From the NCBI GenBank assembly GCA_022825505.1, contig JAJDWR010000067.1, positions 124,001 to 188,000 on the forward strand: a DNA stretch of 64,000 nucleotides. The letters run 5' to 3'. This stretch comes from Gammaproteobacteria bacterium. Its GTDB lineage: Bacteria > Pseudomonadota > Gammaproteobacteria > Steroidobacterales > Rariloculaceae. The notes below the pieces were generated by a model, which was not told where the DNA came from, made no database searches, and was given only the letters and a program-made list of their open reading frames with translations. Of the stretch, positions 53,743 to 61,357 are shown in pieces. The stretch's first letter is position 1; the number at the start of each line of letters is the position of its first letter. Both the position numbers and the translations under genes were made by a program.

Positions 53743-54657
53743 GTGAACACGGACAGTCGAATCGGGAATCTTCGGGCATTGATTGGCGGATCGGGCGCGC
53801 TTGCGGCCGTGCTCCTGTTTTCCGCCCATGCAGTCGCGCAACGAGCCACCGTCGTCCCGCCGCCAATGCGGTTCGAATCCGCCGAGGAGCACTACAATTA
53901 TCTGCTCGATCTGGCCGACGGGGGTACCCAACATACCATCAACAGCCTGCCGGACTGGTCGGGAATCTGGTTCAGCGCAGTCCGGGCGAACAGCCTGGTC
54001 CACCCGACGGAAATGGCGCTCACAGAGGAATACGCGGCCCGCTACGAGGAAGTGCAACGTCAGCTCCGCGAGGAGGGCAGCGTCGATTACGATCGGTTGA
54101 CGCACTGCGAACCGTCGGGGTACCCGCGCTGGATCGTGGAGCCTTACTTCAAGGAGTTTGCCCTCACTCCCGCCCAGGCGTGGCTGATGCAGGACTTTCA
54201 GAACGAGACGAGGCGGGTCTTTACGGATGGGCGTCCCCACGACATCGGTGACGGCCATACCTGGCTTGGGGACACCATCGGCTTCTGGGAGGGCGACAGG
54301 CTCGTGACCTGGACGCTTGGAGTCTTGCCGGCGGACTACTTCCGCGGTCACCCCGAGAACAGCGCCGAGCTGCAAGGTGTTGAAGTCTGGCAACGCATCG
54401 ACGGCGATGGCGGGGAGCGGGACCGGATTTCCGTCCAGGCGACCATGTACGATCCGGCTGCGCTCACCGAACCGTTCAACATGGCCGCCGACTACTACGC
54501 AGCGGGATTCGACTACCGAATCAGGTACTGGGAGTGCACGACCACCAGCAACGCGGTGCAGACCGCGGAGGGAACCACCACGCATATCCTGCCTGGTGAG
54601 GAGGATTACAAGGATCCGTTGGGTTCGGTGGCTCCGCTGGAGGATGTGAATCGCTAG
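53743..54657 (+). CDS. Secreted GDTLV-family protein
   Basis: The protein has 304 residues and a signal peptide to A-V-A-Q. The domain starts at L-P-D-W-S-G-I-W; the core is degenerate: T-I-G-F-W-E-G-D-R-L-V-T-W-T-L-G. It still has Q-A-T-M-Y-D-P-A-A-L-T-E-P and R-Y-W-E-C. An acidic helix (about 85-105) is inserted after the first strands. GTG at 53743 is the only start that yields a signal peptide, though no strong ribosome site is seen. It opens the long rightward gene run that reaches the window end. Confidence 0.68.
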   Translation: MNTDSRIGNLRALIGGSGALAAVLLFSAHAVAQRATVVPPPMRFESAEEHYNYLLDLADGGTQHTINSLPDWSGIWFSAVRANSLVHPTEMALTEEYAARYEEVQRQLREEGSVDYDRLTHCEPSGYPRWIVEPYFKEFALTPAQAWLMQDFQNETRRVFTDGRPHDIGDGHTWLGDTIGFWEGDRLVTWTLGVLPADYFRGHPENSAELQGVEVWQRIDGDGGERDRISVQATMYDPAALTEPFNMAADYYAAGFDYRIRYWECTTTSNAVQTAEGTTTHILPGEEDYKDPLGSVAPLEDVNR

Positions 54658-54754
54658 CGCGTCGATCCGTTGGCGCCGCTTGCGCCGGGCGGGCCGAGGC
54701 AGGCCGAAGTCTTCGACGGCTGAGGCCCCGGCGCGCGGGCAGGAGATAGGAAAC

Positions 54755-55189
54755 ATGCGGACGAATTGGCTGGTCGGAGGGTATCTCGCAGTGGCTGTGT
54801 CGATCGGCGCGCCAGTCTGGGCACACCATTCGTTCGGCATGTTCGATCAGACGAACGGCAACGAGGTCGCCATCACCGGCGTGGTCAAGCGGTGGCAGTT
54901 CGTCAATCCGCATACCTGGCTGATCATTACCGTGGATAACGGCGATGGCAGCCTGACGGATTGGTCGTTCGAGGGCTCGGCCGTGCCCGTTCTCTTGCAG
55001 CGGGGAATAAGCGGGGATACATTCGTCGAGGGCGAAACGCTCACCGTCGTCGCCGCACCAATGAAGGATGGACGGCCCGGGGGCGGAATGAAGTTCGTTG
55101 TGCGCGAGGACGGATCCATCGTCATGCCCAATGATGACGGGATACCCAACGCGTCTGCGCTGGAACGATGGCCGTTCGAGACGCAGTGA
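54755..55189 (+). CDS. Secreted DUF6152 protein
   Basis: The protein has 144 residues. The signal peptide ends A-P-V-W-A before His-His-Ser-Phe. It has F-V-N-P-H-T-W-L, W-S-F-E-G-S-A-V and a Gly-rich loop G-G-G-M-K-F before V-V-R-E-D-G. AGGAG lies nine bases upstream of ATG 54755, which excludes the longer frame. It is followed 50 bases later by the cytochrome-propeller lipoprotein gene. Confidence 0.85.
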   Translation: MRTNWLVGGYLAVAVSIGAPVWAHHSFGMFDQTNGNEVAITGVVKRWQFVNPHTWLIITVDNGDGSLTDWSFEGSAVPVLLQRGISGDTFVEGETLTVVAAPMKDGRPGGGMKFVVREDGSIVMPNDDGIPNASALERWPFETQ

Positions 55190-55239
55190 GGGCCTTGTGG
55201 TGGACAAATTCGACGGTATCACATGATGGAGGATCAGGG

Positions 55240-57066
55240 ATGAAAGTGTCACGATCTGACAACGCTCGTAATGGAATCTACGGGCCGATCGCAGTTGGTT
55301 CGGTCATGTTCGTCGCGGCGTGCGGTGGGGGTGGCGAGTCGTCTACGTCGTCGTCGCTGGATTTGACGGACATCGACGCCGTCGTTGATCGCGGCGAAGA
55401 ACTCTACATGGGTGCCGGGGAATGCTGGGACTGCCACGGCGCCAGCGGCGAGGGCACGGACACGGCGCCGTCCATCAACCACGCGCCGAGTGCGTTCGAC
55501 ATCCACTACATGCTCAACACCAATCCGGAGATGGCCGATGTGAGCGAACGGCTGCAGGCCACGCGCGAGGACATCGTCGCGATCGCAGCCTATACGCGTT
55601 CGTTCGCCGATCTGGATGTCACGGCCGAAGCCATCGGCGAACTCGTGGCTTCCATGGCCAGCGCCCGGGACTACGCGGAATACGCCAGCACGGACGCGTT
55701 CGTCGTGACGGCGCGCGACCGGGCGGTGCAGGAAGTCGAGCGCTTCGACTCGGTGGTTGCCGACTGGGAGCGCAAGTCCAGGGAAGGCAGTATTCGCAGC
55801 GACTACACGATCCGCGTCGCGCGCACCTACGATCCGGGCGAGCCGAAGTTCGAGCCCGAGCCGGGCAAGGTGTACTTCTACGAGAATACCGGGGCCGGAC
55901 AGCCGGGCGAGCTTGGATTTCCCAATATGGGCCGGTACGACGCCGGGTCCGTGCAGATCGTCGTCGGCGATGCCGCCACCAAGGAAATCATCGCCTACCA
56001 TACGTTTCCGCCGGAGTTTCGCGCTTCCGTGCACTCCACTGCCGTCACGCCCGATGGGCGCTACGTCTACATCACCGGACCGCGGCCTTCCTACGGCGAC
56101 GCACCGGACCGCCCCGTGGGGGGGCTGGACACGCCGGCCACCATCATCAAGGCGGATGCGCTGACATTGCAGCCGGTGGAACAGTTGATCGTTGGTGGCC
56201 GCATGCACCATGCGCAGATATTCCAGGATCGGCTGATGCTGGTGGATACGTTTGCACGGGACGAGGACGGGCTGGATGTCTTCCTCATGGACCCCGCCAC
56301 CGATGAAGTGATCGGTGGCGTGCGCGACGAGGATCTGGGCGGGGTCTCGTACACGTCATTCACCGATAACCAATTCATCTACATCCTGATGCAGCCGGCG
56401 GGGTACGGCTCCAGTTCGATTTCCGGCTACCTGGTGGCCGGACGCTACAACCGGGGCGAATTCGCCGTATTGCGGCCGTTCTGGGTGGCCAAGGTCGACC
56501 CGGAGTCGTGGGAAGTGGTGCAGGAGTATCCATACCCGGGGTTCCGCGCCAACTGGATCGTGCTCGATTCCGCCCGGGAGAACATGTACGTGCCGGTGGG
56601 CGGTAACTCCTATCTGAACAAGATCGACCTGGTGTCGGGTGAGATCGTCTGGACGGCGCCGACCGGCACCGGCCCCTACGGCGCCAGCCTGACGGCGGAC
56701 GAGTCGCAGATCTGGGTCGCCGACAAGGGCGAGACCACCGGCATGTTCGGCCGCACGATGACCGTTATCGACACCGGTCGGGGCAGGCAACTGGAGACCG
56801 TATTCTCCGGATACCAGGTCGATCACGTGCTGCTGTCGCCAAACGGCCGCGAAATGTGGGGTACGAGCAATTCGGATGGCCGGATTTATGTGTTCGATGC
56901 CGAGACGCGGGAGCAGACCCACGTGATCGACATGCCGGGATTCGGCGATGCTCACGGGCTGGTCTTCGTCTGGTACGACGACGCGGGCGAACCCCACGTG
57001 GTGCGCGACCAGGGGGGCTTCCACAGCGGTATCAATCCGGCGCTGGGGAACGTGTTGGACTACTAG
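55240..57066 (+). CDS. Cytochrome c-beta-propeller lipoprotein
   Basis: The protein has 608 residues. A lipobox (F-V-A-A-C, Cys at about 27) is followed by a Gly/Ser linker and a single cytochrome c domain with G-E-C-W-D-C-H-G-A at about 60. Residues from about 210 on form a seven-bladed YVTN-type propeller (H-S-T-A-V-T-P-D-G-R-Y-V-Y-I-T-G, then V-L-L-S-P-N-G-R-E-M-W-G-T-S). The layout recalls cytochrome-cd1-like or amine-dehydrogenase-like proteins, but I do not see a second cofactor site. GGAGG precedes the start. It could be the electron acceptor of the flavoenzyme later in the same run. Confidence 0.78.
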   Translation: MKVSRSDNARNGIYGPIAVGSVMFVAACGGGGESSTSSSLDLTDIDAVVDRGEELYMGAGECWDCHGASGEGTDTAPSINHAPSAFDIHYMLNTNPEMADVSERLQATREDIVAIAAYTRSFADLDVTAEAIGELVASMASARDYAEYASTDAFVVTARDRAVQEVERFDSVVADWERKSREGSIRSDYTIRVARTYDPGEPKFEPEPGKVYFYENTGAGQPGELGFPNMGRYDAGSVQIVVGDAATKEIIAYHTFPPEFRASVHSTAVTPDGRYVYITGPRPSYGDAPDRPVGGLDTPATIIKADALTLQPVEQLIVGGRMHHAQIFQDRLMLVDTFARDEDGLDVFLMDPATDEVIGGVRDEDLGGVSYTSFTDNQFIYILMQPAGYGSSSISGYLVAGRYNRGEFAVLRPFWVAKVDPESWEVVQEYPYPGFRANWIVLDSARENMYVPVGGNSYLNKIDLVSGEIVWTAPTGTGPYGASLTADESQIWVADKGETTGMFGRTMTVIDTGRGRQLETVFSGYQVDHVLLSPNGREMWGTSNSDGRIYVFDAETREQTHVIDMPGFGDAHGLVFVWYDDAGEPHVVRDQGGFHSGINPALGNVLDY

Positions 57067-57095
57067 GGGGATCGGAAGCGATTCCAGGGGAAATC

Positions 57096-58052
57096 ATGAA
57101 CTGCGGGACGTTGACTGGAAGGTATTCGCGGGAAATCCGGGCGGCCGGATCGACCAGAAACCGGATCGCCGCCCGCGCCGTTCTGGCTCTCGTGCTGGCT
57201 GCTCCGGGCGCGGCGCTTGCGCAAATGGACCTTGCCGGTGAATGGCGCAATACCGGCCAGCAGGATGTCCGCGACAATCCCCATATCGGCGAAATCGTCG
57301 GTTTGCCGCTCAGCGAGGAGTCCATTCACCGGGCCGAGACCTACGACCAGTCGATCCTGTCTTTCCCGGAATGGCAGTGCCGTCCGCATTCCGCCGCGTA
57401 TGTAAAGCGGGACCCATCCAACCTGCGCGTCTCGCGCATCACCGATCCGGCGAACCGAAACCTCATCGGTTACGAAATGGAGTGGTACCGCAACGTCACG
57501 GTGCCGATCTACATGGACGGCCGCTCCCACCCGCCGGAAACGGCACCCCATAGCTGGCTCGGCTTTTCCACCGCCACATGGGAAGGAGAGAAGCTGCGCA
57601 TCACGACGACGCACATGAAGGAGAACTGGTACCGGCGCAACGGCCCGCCGCAGAGCGATATGTCCATGCTCACCGAGTACGTCATGCGGCGCCAGTTCCG
57701 CGGCCGGGACTACCTGACCTGGGTGATCATCGCCTACGACGACCACTATCTGACGGAACCGCTGATTCGCAGCACCGAATACCAGGATGCGCTGAACCAG
57801 CAGATGACCGTCTATCCCTGCACGCCGGTGACGGAGGTGGTCTGGCCCGAAGGCTACGTGCCCCACTTCCTGCCCGGACAGAACGAGCACTTCACCGGCT
57901 TCGCCGAAGCCTACGGTCTGCCCCCGGACATCATGTACGACGGCGCGCAGACCATGTACCCCGAATACCGCCTGAAGCTGGGCGACTACGCCAAATCCAC
58001 GTCGCGGACGATGGAGGCGAGTTCGGCCGAGTACGCCCGTTCCCGGAGGTGA
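57096..58052 (+). CDS. Secreted GDTLV-family protein
   Basis: The protein has 318 residues and a signal peptide to A-L-A-Q. It has M-D-L-A-G-E-W-R-N-T, W-Q-C-R-P-H, Y-E-M-E-W-Y-R-N-V-T, then a divergent core S-T-A-T-W-E-G-E-K-L-R-I-T-T-T-H-M and Y-D-D-H-Y-L-T-E-P. A C-terminal extension of about 60 residues follows V-Y-P-C. AGGGGA lies upstream of ATG 57096. Its TGA lies within the ribosome site of the next gene, indicating coupling. Confidence 0.7.
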   Translation: MNCGTLTGRYSREIRAAGSTRNRIAARAVLALVLAAPGAALAQMDLAGEWRNTGQQDVRDNPHIGEIVGLPLSEESIHRAETYDQSILSFPEWQCRPHSAAYVKRDPSNLRVSRITDPANRNLIGYEMEWYRNVTVPIYMDGRSHPPETAPHSWLGFSTATWEGEKLRITTTHMKENWYRRNGPPQSDMSMLTEYVMRRQFRGRDYLTWVIIAYDDHYLTEPLIRSTEYQDALNQQMTVYPCTPVTEVVWPEGYVPHFLPGQNEHFTGFAEAYGLPPDIMYDGAQTMYPEYRLKLGDYAKSTSRTMEASSAEYARSRR

Positions 58053-58054
58053 TC

Positions 58055-59152
58055 GTGCATCGACGGCAGTGGGTCCGGATCGGTACCGCAGCGGCGGCGA
58101 TTGCCGCGACCGCCATGCACGGGCAGGCCGGCGCCCAGCAGCTTCCGCCGCGAGTCCTGAATCCCGAGGGCGCCGCGGTGTTCGTGCTGCCGGTGCGCGA
58201 AAACGTCTTCATGATCAGCGGGGCCGGCGGCAACATCACCGCTTCGGTGGGCGTGGACGGCGTGCTGATGGTGGACACCGGCCTGGCGCAGATGAGTGAG
58301 GATGTGCTCGGCGCCATCCGGCGCATCCAGGACGCGCTTCAGGTCCAGGGCCTGCTGCTCATGGAACCGGCGAAGCGGGGCGGCGCGGAAACCGAGTCCA
58401 GAATGCCCTATCACCCCAGCATGAGCATGGACCTGCCGATGAGACCCGTGCGGCACATCATCAATACCCATGCGCACGCCGAGAACGTGGGCGGCAACGA
58501 GTACTTCGCAGCGCTCGGCACGACGTACACCAGCGGCAACGTGGCCGGTACCATCGCCGATGCCGCCGAAGGCGCCCGGGTGATGGCTCACGAGAACGTG
58601 CTCAACCGGATGCTGCTCGCCGAGCGGTCGTTCGCGAGCCTCCCCACGCTGACCTATTTCACCGACGGCTTCAAGTTCAGAACCTACTTCAACGGCGAGG
58701 GCATCCGCCTGTTTCACATGCCCAATGCCCACACCGACGGCGACACCATCGTCTATTTCCGCGGTTCGGACGTCATCAGCACCGGCGGAATCTTCTCCAT
58801 GGAGTCCTTTCCGGCCATCGACGTGGAGGGCGGCGGACATATCAACGGGATCATCGACGCGCTGAATTTCATCATCGATCTGTCGATTCCGGAATTCAGG
58901 ACCGAGGGCGGGACGATGATCGTGCCGGGCCGCGGTCGGCTGGCGGACTCGGCCGACGTGACCTATTACCGGGACATGCTGACAATCATCCGAGACCGAA
59001 TCGGGCACATGATCGACGAGGGCATGTCCCTGGGAGAGATACAGGAAGCCCGGCCGACGTTCGGTTACAACGGACGTTGGGGCGCGGAGGAGGGCGCCTG
59101 GACCACGGAAACGTTCATCCAGGCCGTATTTCGCAATCTCACCGAAGATTGA
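58055..59152 (+). CDS. MBL-fold protein lacking the second metal site
   Basis: The exported protein has 365 residues (signal to A-G-A-Q). The fold is that of an MBL hydrolase: G-G-N-I-T-A-S-V-G-V-D-G-V-L-M-V-D-T-G and N-A-H-T-D-G-D-T-I-V-Y-F. The metal motif is altered: H139-A-H141-A-E-N replaces H-x-H-x-D-H, S-T-G-G-I-F replaces the usual G-D-x-F, and P-G-R-G-R replaces P-G-H-G-P. Site-one histidines remain and site-two ligands are lost. GTG at 58055 follows GGAGG by five bases; GTG 58049 overlaps that site and is less likely. It may be a mononuclear enzyme or a non-catalytic partner. Confidence 0.8.
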   Translation: MHRRQWVRIGTAAAAIAATAMHGQAGAQQLPPRVLNPEGAAVFVLPVRENVFMISGAGGNITASVGVDGVLMVDTGLAQMSEDVLGAIRRIQDALQVQGLLLMEPAKRGGAETESRMPYHPSMSMDLPMRPVRHIINTHAHAENVGGNEYFAALGTTYTSGNVAGTIADAAEGARVMAHENVLNRMLLAERSFASLPTLTYFTDGFKFRTYFNGEGIRLFHMPNAHTDGDTIVYFRGSDVISTGGIFSMESFPAIDVEGGGHINGIIDALNFIIDLSIPEFRTEGGTMIVPGRGRLADSADVTYYRDMLTIIRDRIGHMIDEGMSLGEIQEARPTFGYNGRWGAEEGAWTTETFIQAVFRNLTED

Positions 59153-59202
59153 CCAGAGAACCATTCGGGAGCCATCGACATGAACGCAGGACGACAAGGG
59201 CC

Positions 59203-60012
59203 GTGGCCGCGGACAGGCTCGGGTCCGTGATCGTGACCGGGGCAACTGGCAGGCTGACGACCGGGTTCGCGGCATTGCTCGCGGTCTGCGCCAATGCCCA
59301 GGGACCCGCAAATTCTGCCATGGAGGTCGCGCCCATCGATCTGACGGGCTACTGGGCGGCGTTGATCACCGACGACTGGCAGTACCGCATGATTGTGCCT
59401 GCAAAGGGAGACTATTCCTGGGTTCCGTTGAACGCCGAAGGCCGCCGCGTGGCGGATACCTGGGACCCGGAGCAGGATGAGGCCGCGGGAGAGGCGTGCA
59501 AGGGGTACGCCGCCCCGGCGATCATGCGGCTGCCGACGCGGCTGCATATCACCTGGGAGGATGCCAACACCCTGCGGGTGGAGACCGACACCGGCAGCCA
59601 GATCCGGCTGTTCCGGTTCGACCAGCCGGAACCGCAGGGCGAGAGAACCTGGCAGGGGCATTCCGTGGGGCGCTGGCTGTATCCCGGCGCCGGGCAGCAG
59701 TCAGGCGCGTTCCGAAACGATGCCATCGTGGAGGAGTCCGGCGGCGGCAGTCTCCAGGTGGATACCGGTTACCTGCGCCCCGGCTATCTGCGTAGAAACG
59801 GTGTACCCTACAGCGAAGAGGCCTTCATGACAGAGTTCTTCAGCGTGCTCACTGGAGCCGAAGGGGAGCAGTATCTCGCCATCCAGACGTTCGTGGACGA
59901 TCCGGTCTATCTCACGCAGCACTTCATGCGCACCTTGCAGTTCAAGCGTGAACCGGACGGTTCGATGTGGCATCCGACCCGCTGTTCCGCGGACGGATGG
60001 GCGGCGGACTAG
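59203..60012 (+). CDS. Secreted GDTLV-like protein, divergent, start uncertain
   Basis: The protein has about 269 residues from GTG 59203. It shares I-D-L-T-G-Y-W, L-H-I-T-W-E-D-A-N-T-L-R-V-E-T, G-H-S-V-G-R-W and D-D-P-V-Y-L-T-Q with the family, but the blocks are in an altered order around a Gly-rich insert. A hydrophobic segment ending V-C-A-N-A-Q serves as signal. A well-placed ATG (59180, eight bases after GGGAG) lies in another frame and stops after 16 codons, so either a GTG is used or a one-base shift has occurred in the signal region. Confidence 0.6.
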   Translation: MAADRLGSVIVTGATGRLTTGFAALLAVCANAQGPANSAMEVAPIDLTGYWAALITDDWQYRMIVPAKGDYSWVPLNAEGRRVADTWDPEQDEAAGEACKGYAAPAIMRLPTRLHITWEDANTLRVETDTGSQIRLFRFDQPEPQGERTWQGHSVGRWLYPGAGQQSGAFRNDAIVEESGGGSLQVDTGYLRPGYLRRNGVPYSEEAFMTEFFSVLTGAEGEQYLAIQTFVDDPVYLTQHFMRTLQFKREPDGSMWHPTRCSADGWAAD

Positions 60013-60027
60013 CAAAGGATCGGCTCC

Positions 60028-60855
60028 ATGTCGGTAATCCCACGCTCGATGACGCCACGACCGGCTCCGGGACTCATCGCGATCGTCCTTGCCTGCTGCG
60101 CGGCCAACGCCGTGGCACAGGACCGCCCCAGGTTCGAGGGTACGTGGAGCACGACCGCAACGCTGCGGGACGATCCGGGTTGGCTGACCGAGGATTATTT
60201 CTGCTTCTTCGGCTGCACCGCCGTGGAGTACGAACACTTCGGCAACCTGCTCGACGACCCGGCGAACGACGACCGCCCGTTGTCCGAATTGTCCGAAGAG
60301 GCCGGGGAGCAGGGCCGTCTGGCGTTCAGAAGCCTGCTGACGCCGGAGGCGGAACGGCTGATCCAACCGCGCACCCTTGCCGACCAGCTTGAGGATATCT
60401 GTACGCCCTACGGATACTTCGGAATCTCGATCTCGGTGATGCCTCTGCGGATCGCGGAGGAGGAAGATCGCCTCATATTCGACTACGAGACGCATAATTC
60501 CCGGCGGATCGTCTATCTGCGCGGCAGCGCTCCGACGCCTCCCGACGTACCCGGCCATTTCGGCCATTCGGTGGCTTACTATGACGGAGATACGCTGGTC
60601 ATAGAGACGATCGGCGTTGCTGCTGCTCCGTTCTACGTCTCGGAGGGTTTCGGGCTCAAGCACAGCGACCGGCTGACCGGCGTCGAGCGTTATTCGCTCA
60701 GCGACGGCGGCCGACAACTCGACATGATCTTCTCCGTGGAGGACCCGGATGTCCTGACCGAGCCCTGGGTGTGGGTCAAGAAATGGCGCAACGCGCCCGA
60801 TCTGGAATTATTGCCCCATGAGTACGACTGTTCATTCATTCCCGGCCAACGCTGA
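60028..60855 (+). CDS. Secreted GDTLV-family protein
   Basis: The protein has 275 residues and a signal peptide to A-V-A-Q. It has F-E-G-T-W-S-T, a Cys pair in F-C-F-F-G-C, I-C-T-P-Y-G-Y-F, D-R-L-I-F-D-Y-E-T-H and S-V-A-Y-Y-D-G-D-T-L-V-I-E-T-I-G. V-E-R-Y-S-L-S-D-G-G and V-E-D-P-D-V-L-T-E-P-W follow, with a final Y-D-C. It is more acidic than most members. The gene follows its paralogue by 15 bases, and its 3' end overlaps the next open frame by 38 bases. Confidence 0.72.
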   Translation: MSVIPRSMTPRPAPGLIAIVLACCAANAVAQDRPRFEGTWSTTATLRDDPGWLTEDYFCFFGCTAVEYEHFGNLLDDPANDDRPLSELSEEAGEQGRLAFRSLLTPEAERLIQPRTLADQLEDICTPYGYFGISISVMPLRIAEEEDRLIFDYETHNSRRIVYLRGSAPTPPDVPGHFGHSVAYYDGDTLVIETIGVAAAPFYVSEGFGLKHSDRLTGVERYSLSDGGRQLDMIFSVEDPDVLTEPWVWVKKWRNAPDLELLPHEYDCSFIPGQR

Positions 60856-61330
60856 CCGCCGGCCGGTCGTGGCACAGTGTGTCTGCGAGCGGCGTTCGCG
60901 GCGGGCCGCCGTGGGCGTGACGATCGGTACCGGGCTATTGTTCATGATCGGTGCGGGCACGGCTGTTTCCCATCATTCGCCGGGCACGGTTTACCGGATT
61001 GAGCAAATCACCGAGCTTCAAGGTACCGTCACCGAATATCGTTACAACAATCCCCATGTGCGTATCCACATCGACGTGGTCAATGACAACGGCGAAATCG
61101 AAAACTGGATCGCGGAAGGGGGTACGCCCAACATCCTGCGGCGCAACGGCTGGTCGAGCGAAACCTTCCGGCGCGGCGATCCGATTCACATCGTGGGCAA
61201 TCCGCCCAGGGATGCGGGCAGCCTGTTCATTCACATGCTCGATGTCACCCTTCCCGACGGCAGTACGCTGTACGCGGAGGACGTCCAGCTGGGCATTGCC
61301 GCAGACAGGCGGCGTTCCCGGAGCCGTTAG
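60818..61330 (+). CDS. Secreted DUF6152 protein, start uncertain
   Basis: The protein has up to 170 residues. The hydrophobic segment ends G-T-A-V-S, followed by His-His-Ser-Pro. The domain keeps Y-N-N-P-H-V-R-I, W-I-A-E-G-G-T, R-N-G-W-S and D-V-T-L-P-D-G. It ends in a basic tail R-R-R-S-R-S-R. The ATG at 60818 overlaps the preceding gene and gives an unusually long, Arg-rich N-region; GTG codons near 60869 or 60911 would give a normal signal peptide. No ribosome site decides. It precedes the flavoenzyme gene by 27 bases. Confidence 0.75.
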   Translation: MSTTVHSFPANADRRPVVAQCVCERRSRRAAVGVTIGTGLLFMIGAGTAVSHHSPGTVYRIEQITELQGTVTEYRYNNPHVRIHIDVVNDNGEIENWIAEGGTPNILRRNGWSSETFRRGDPIHIVGNPPRDAGSLFIHMLDVTLPDGSTLYAEDVQLGIAADRRRSRSR

Positions 61331-61357
61331 GTTCCTTTCCTTGATGGAGCACATGAG

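Noticed and set aside
52768..54840. A 690-residue minus-strand protein
   Set aside because: Only the part from 53613 downwards encodes the membrane cytochrome; the rest is antisense to a GDTLV gene.
57578..58054. Extension of the altered MBL protein upstream of 58055
   Set aside because: This part is the shadow of the GDTLV gene at 57096-58052; a GTG with GGAGG gives a normal signal peptide.
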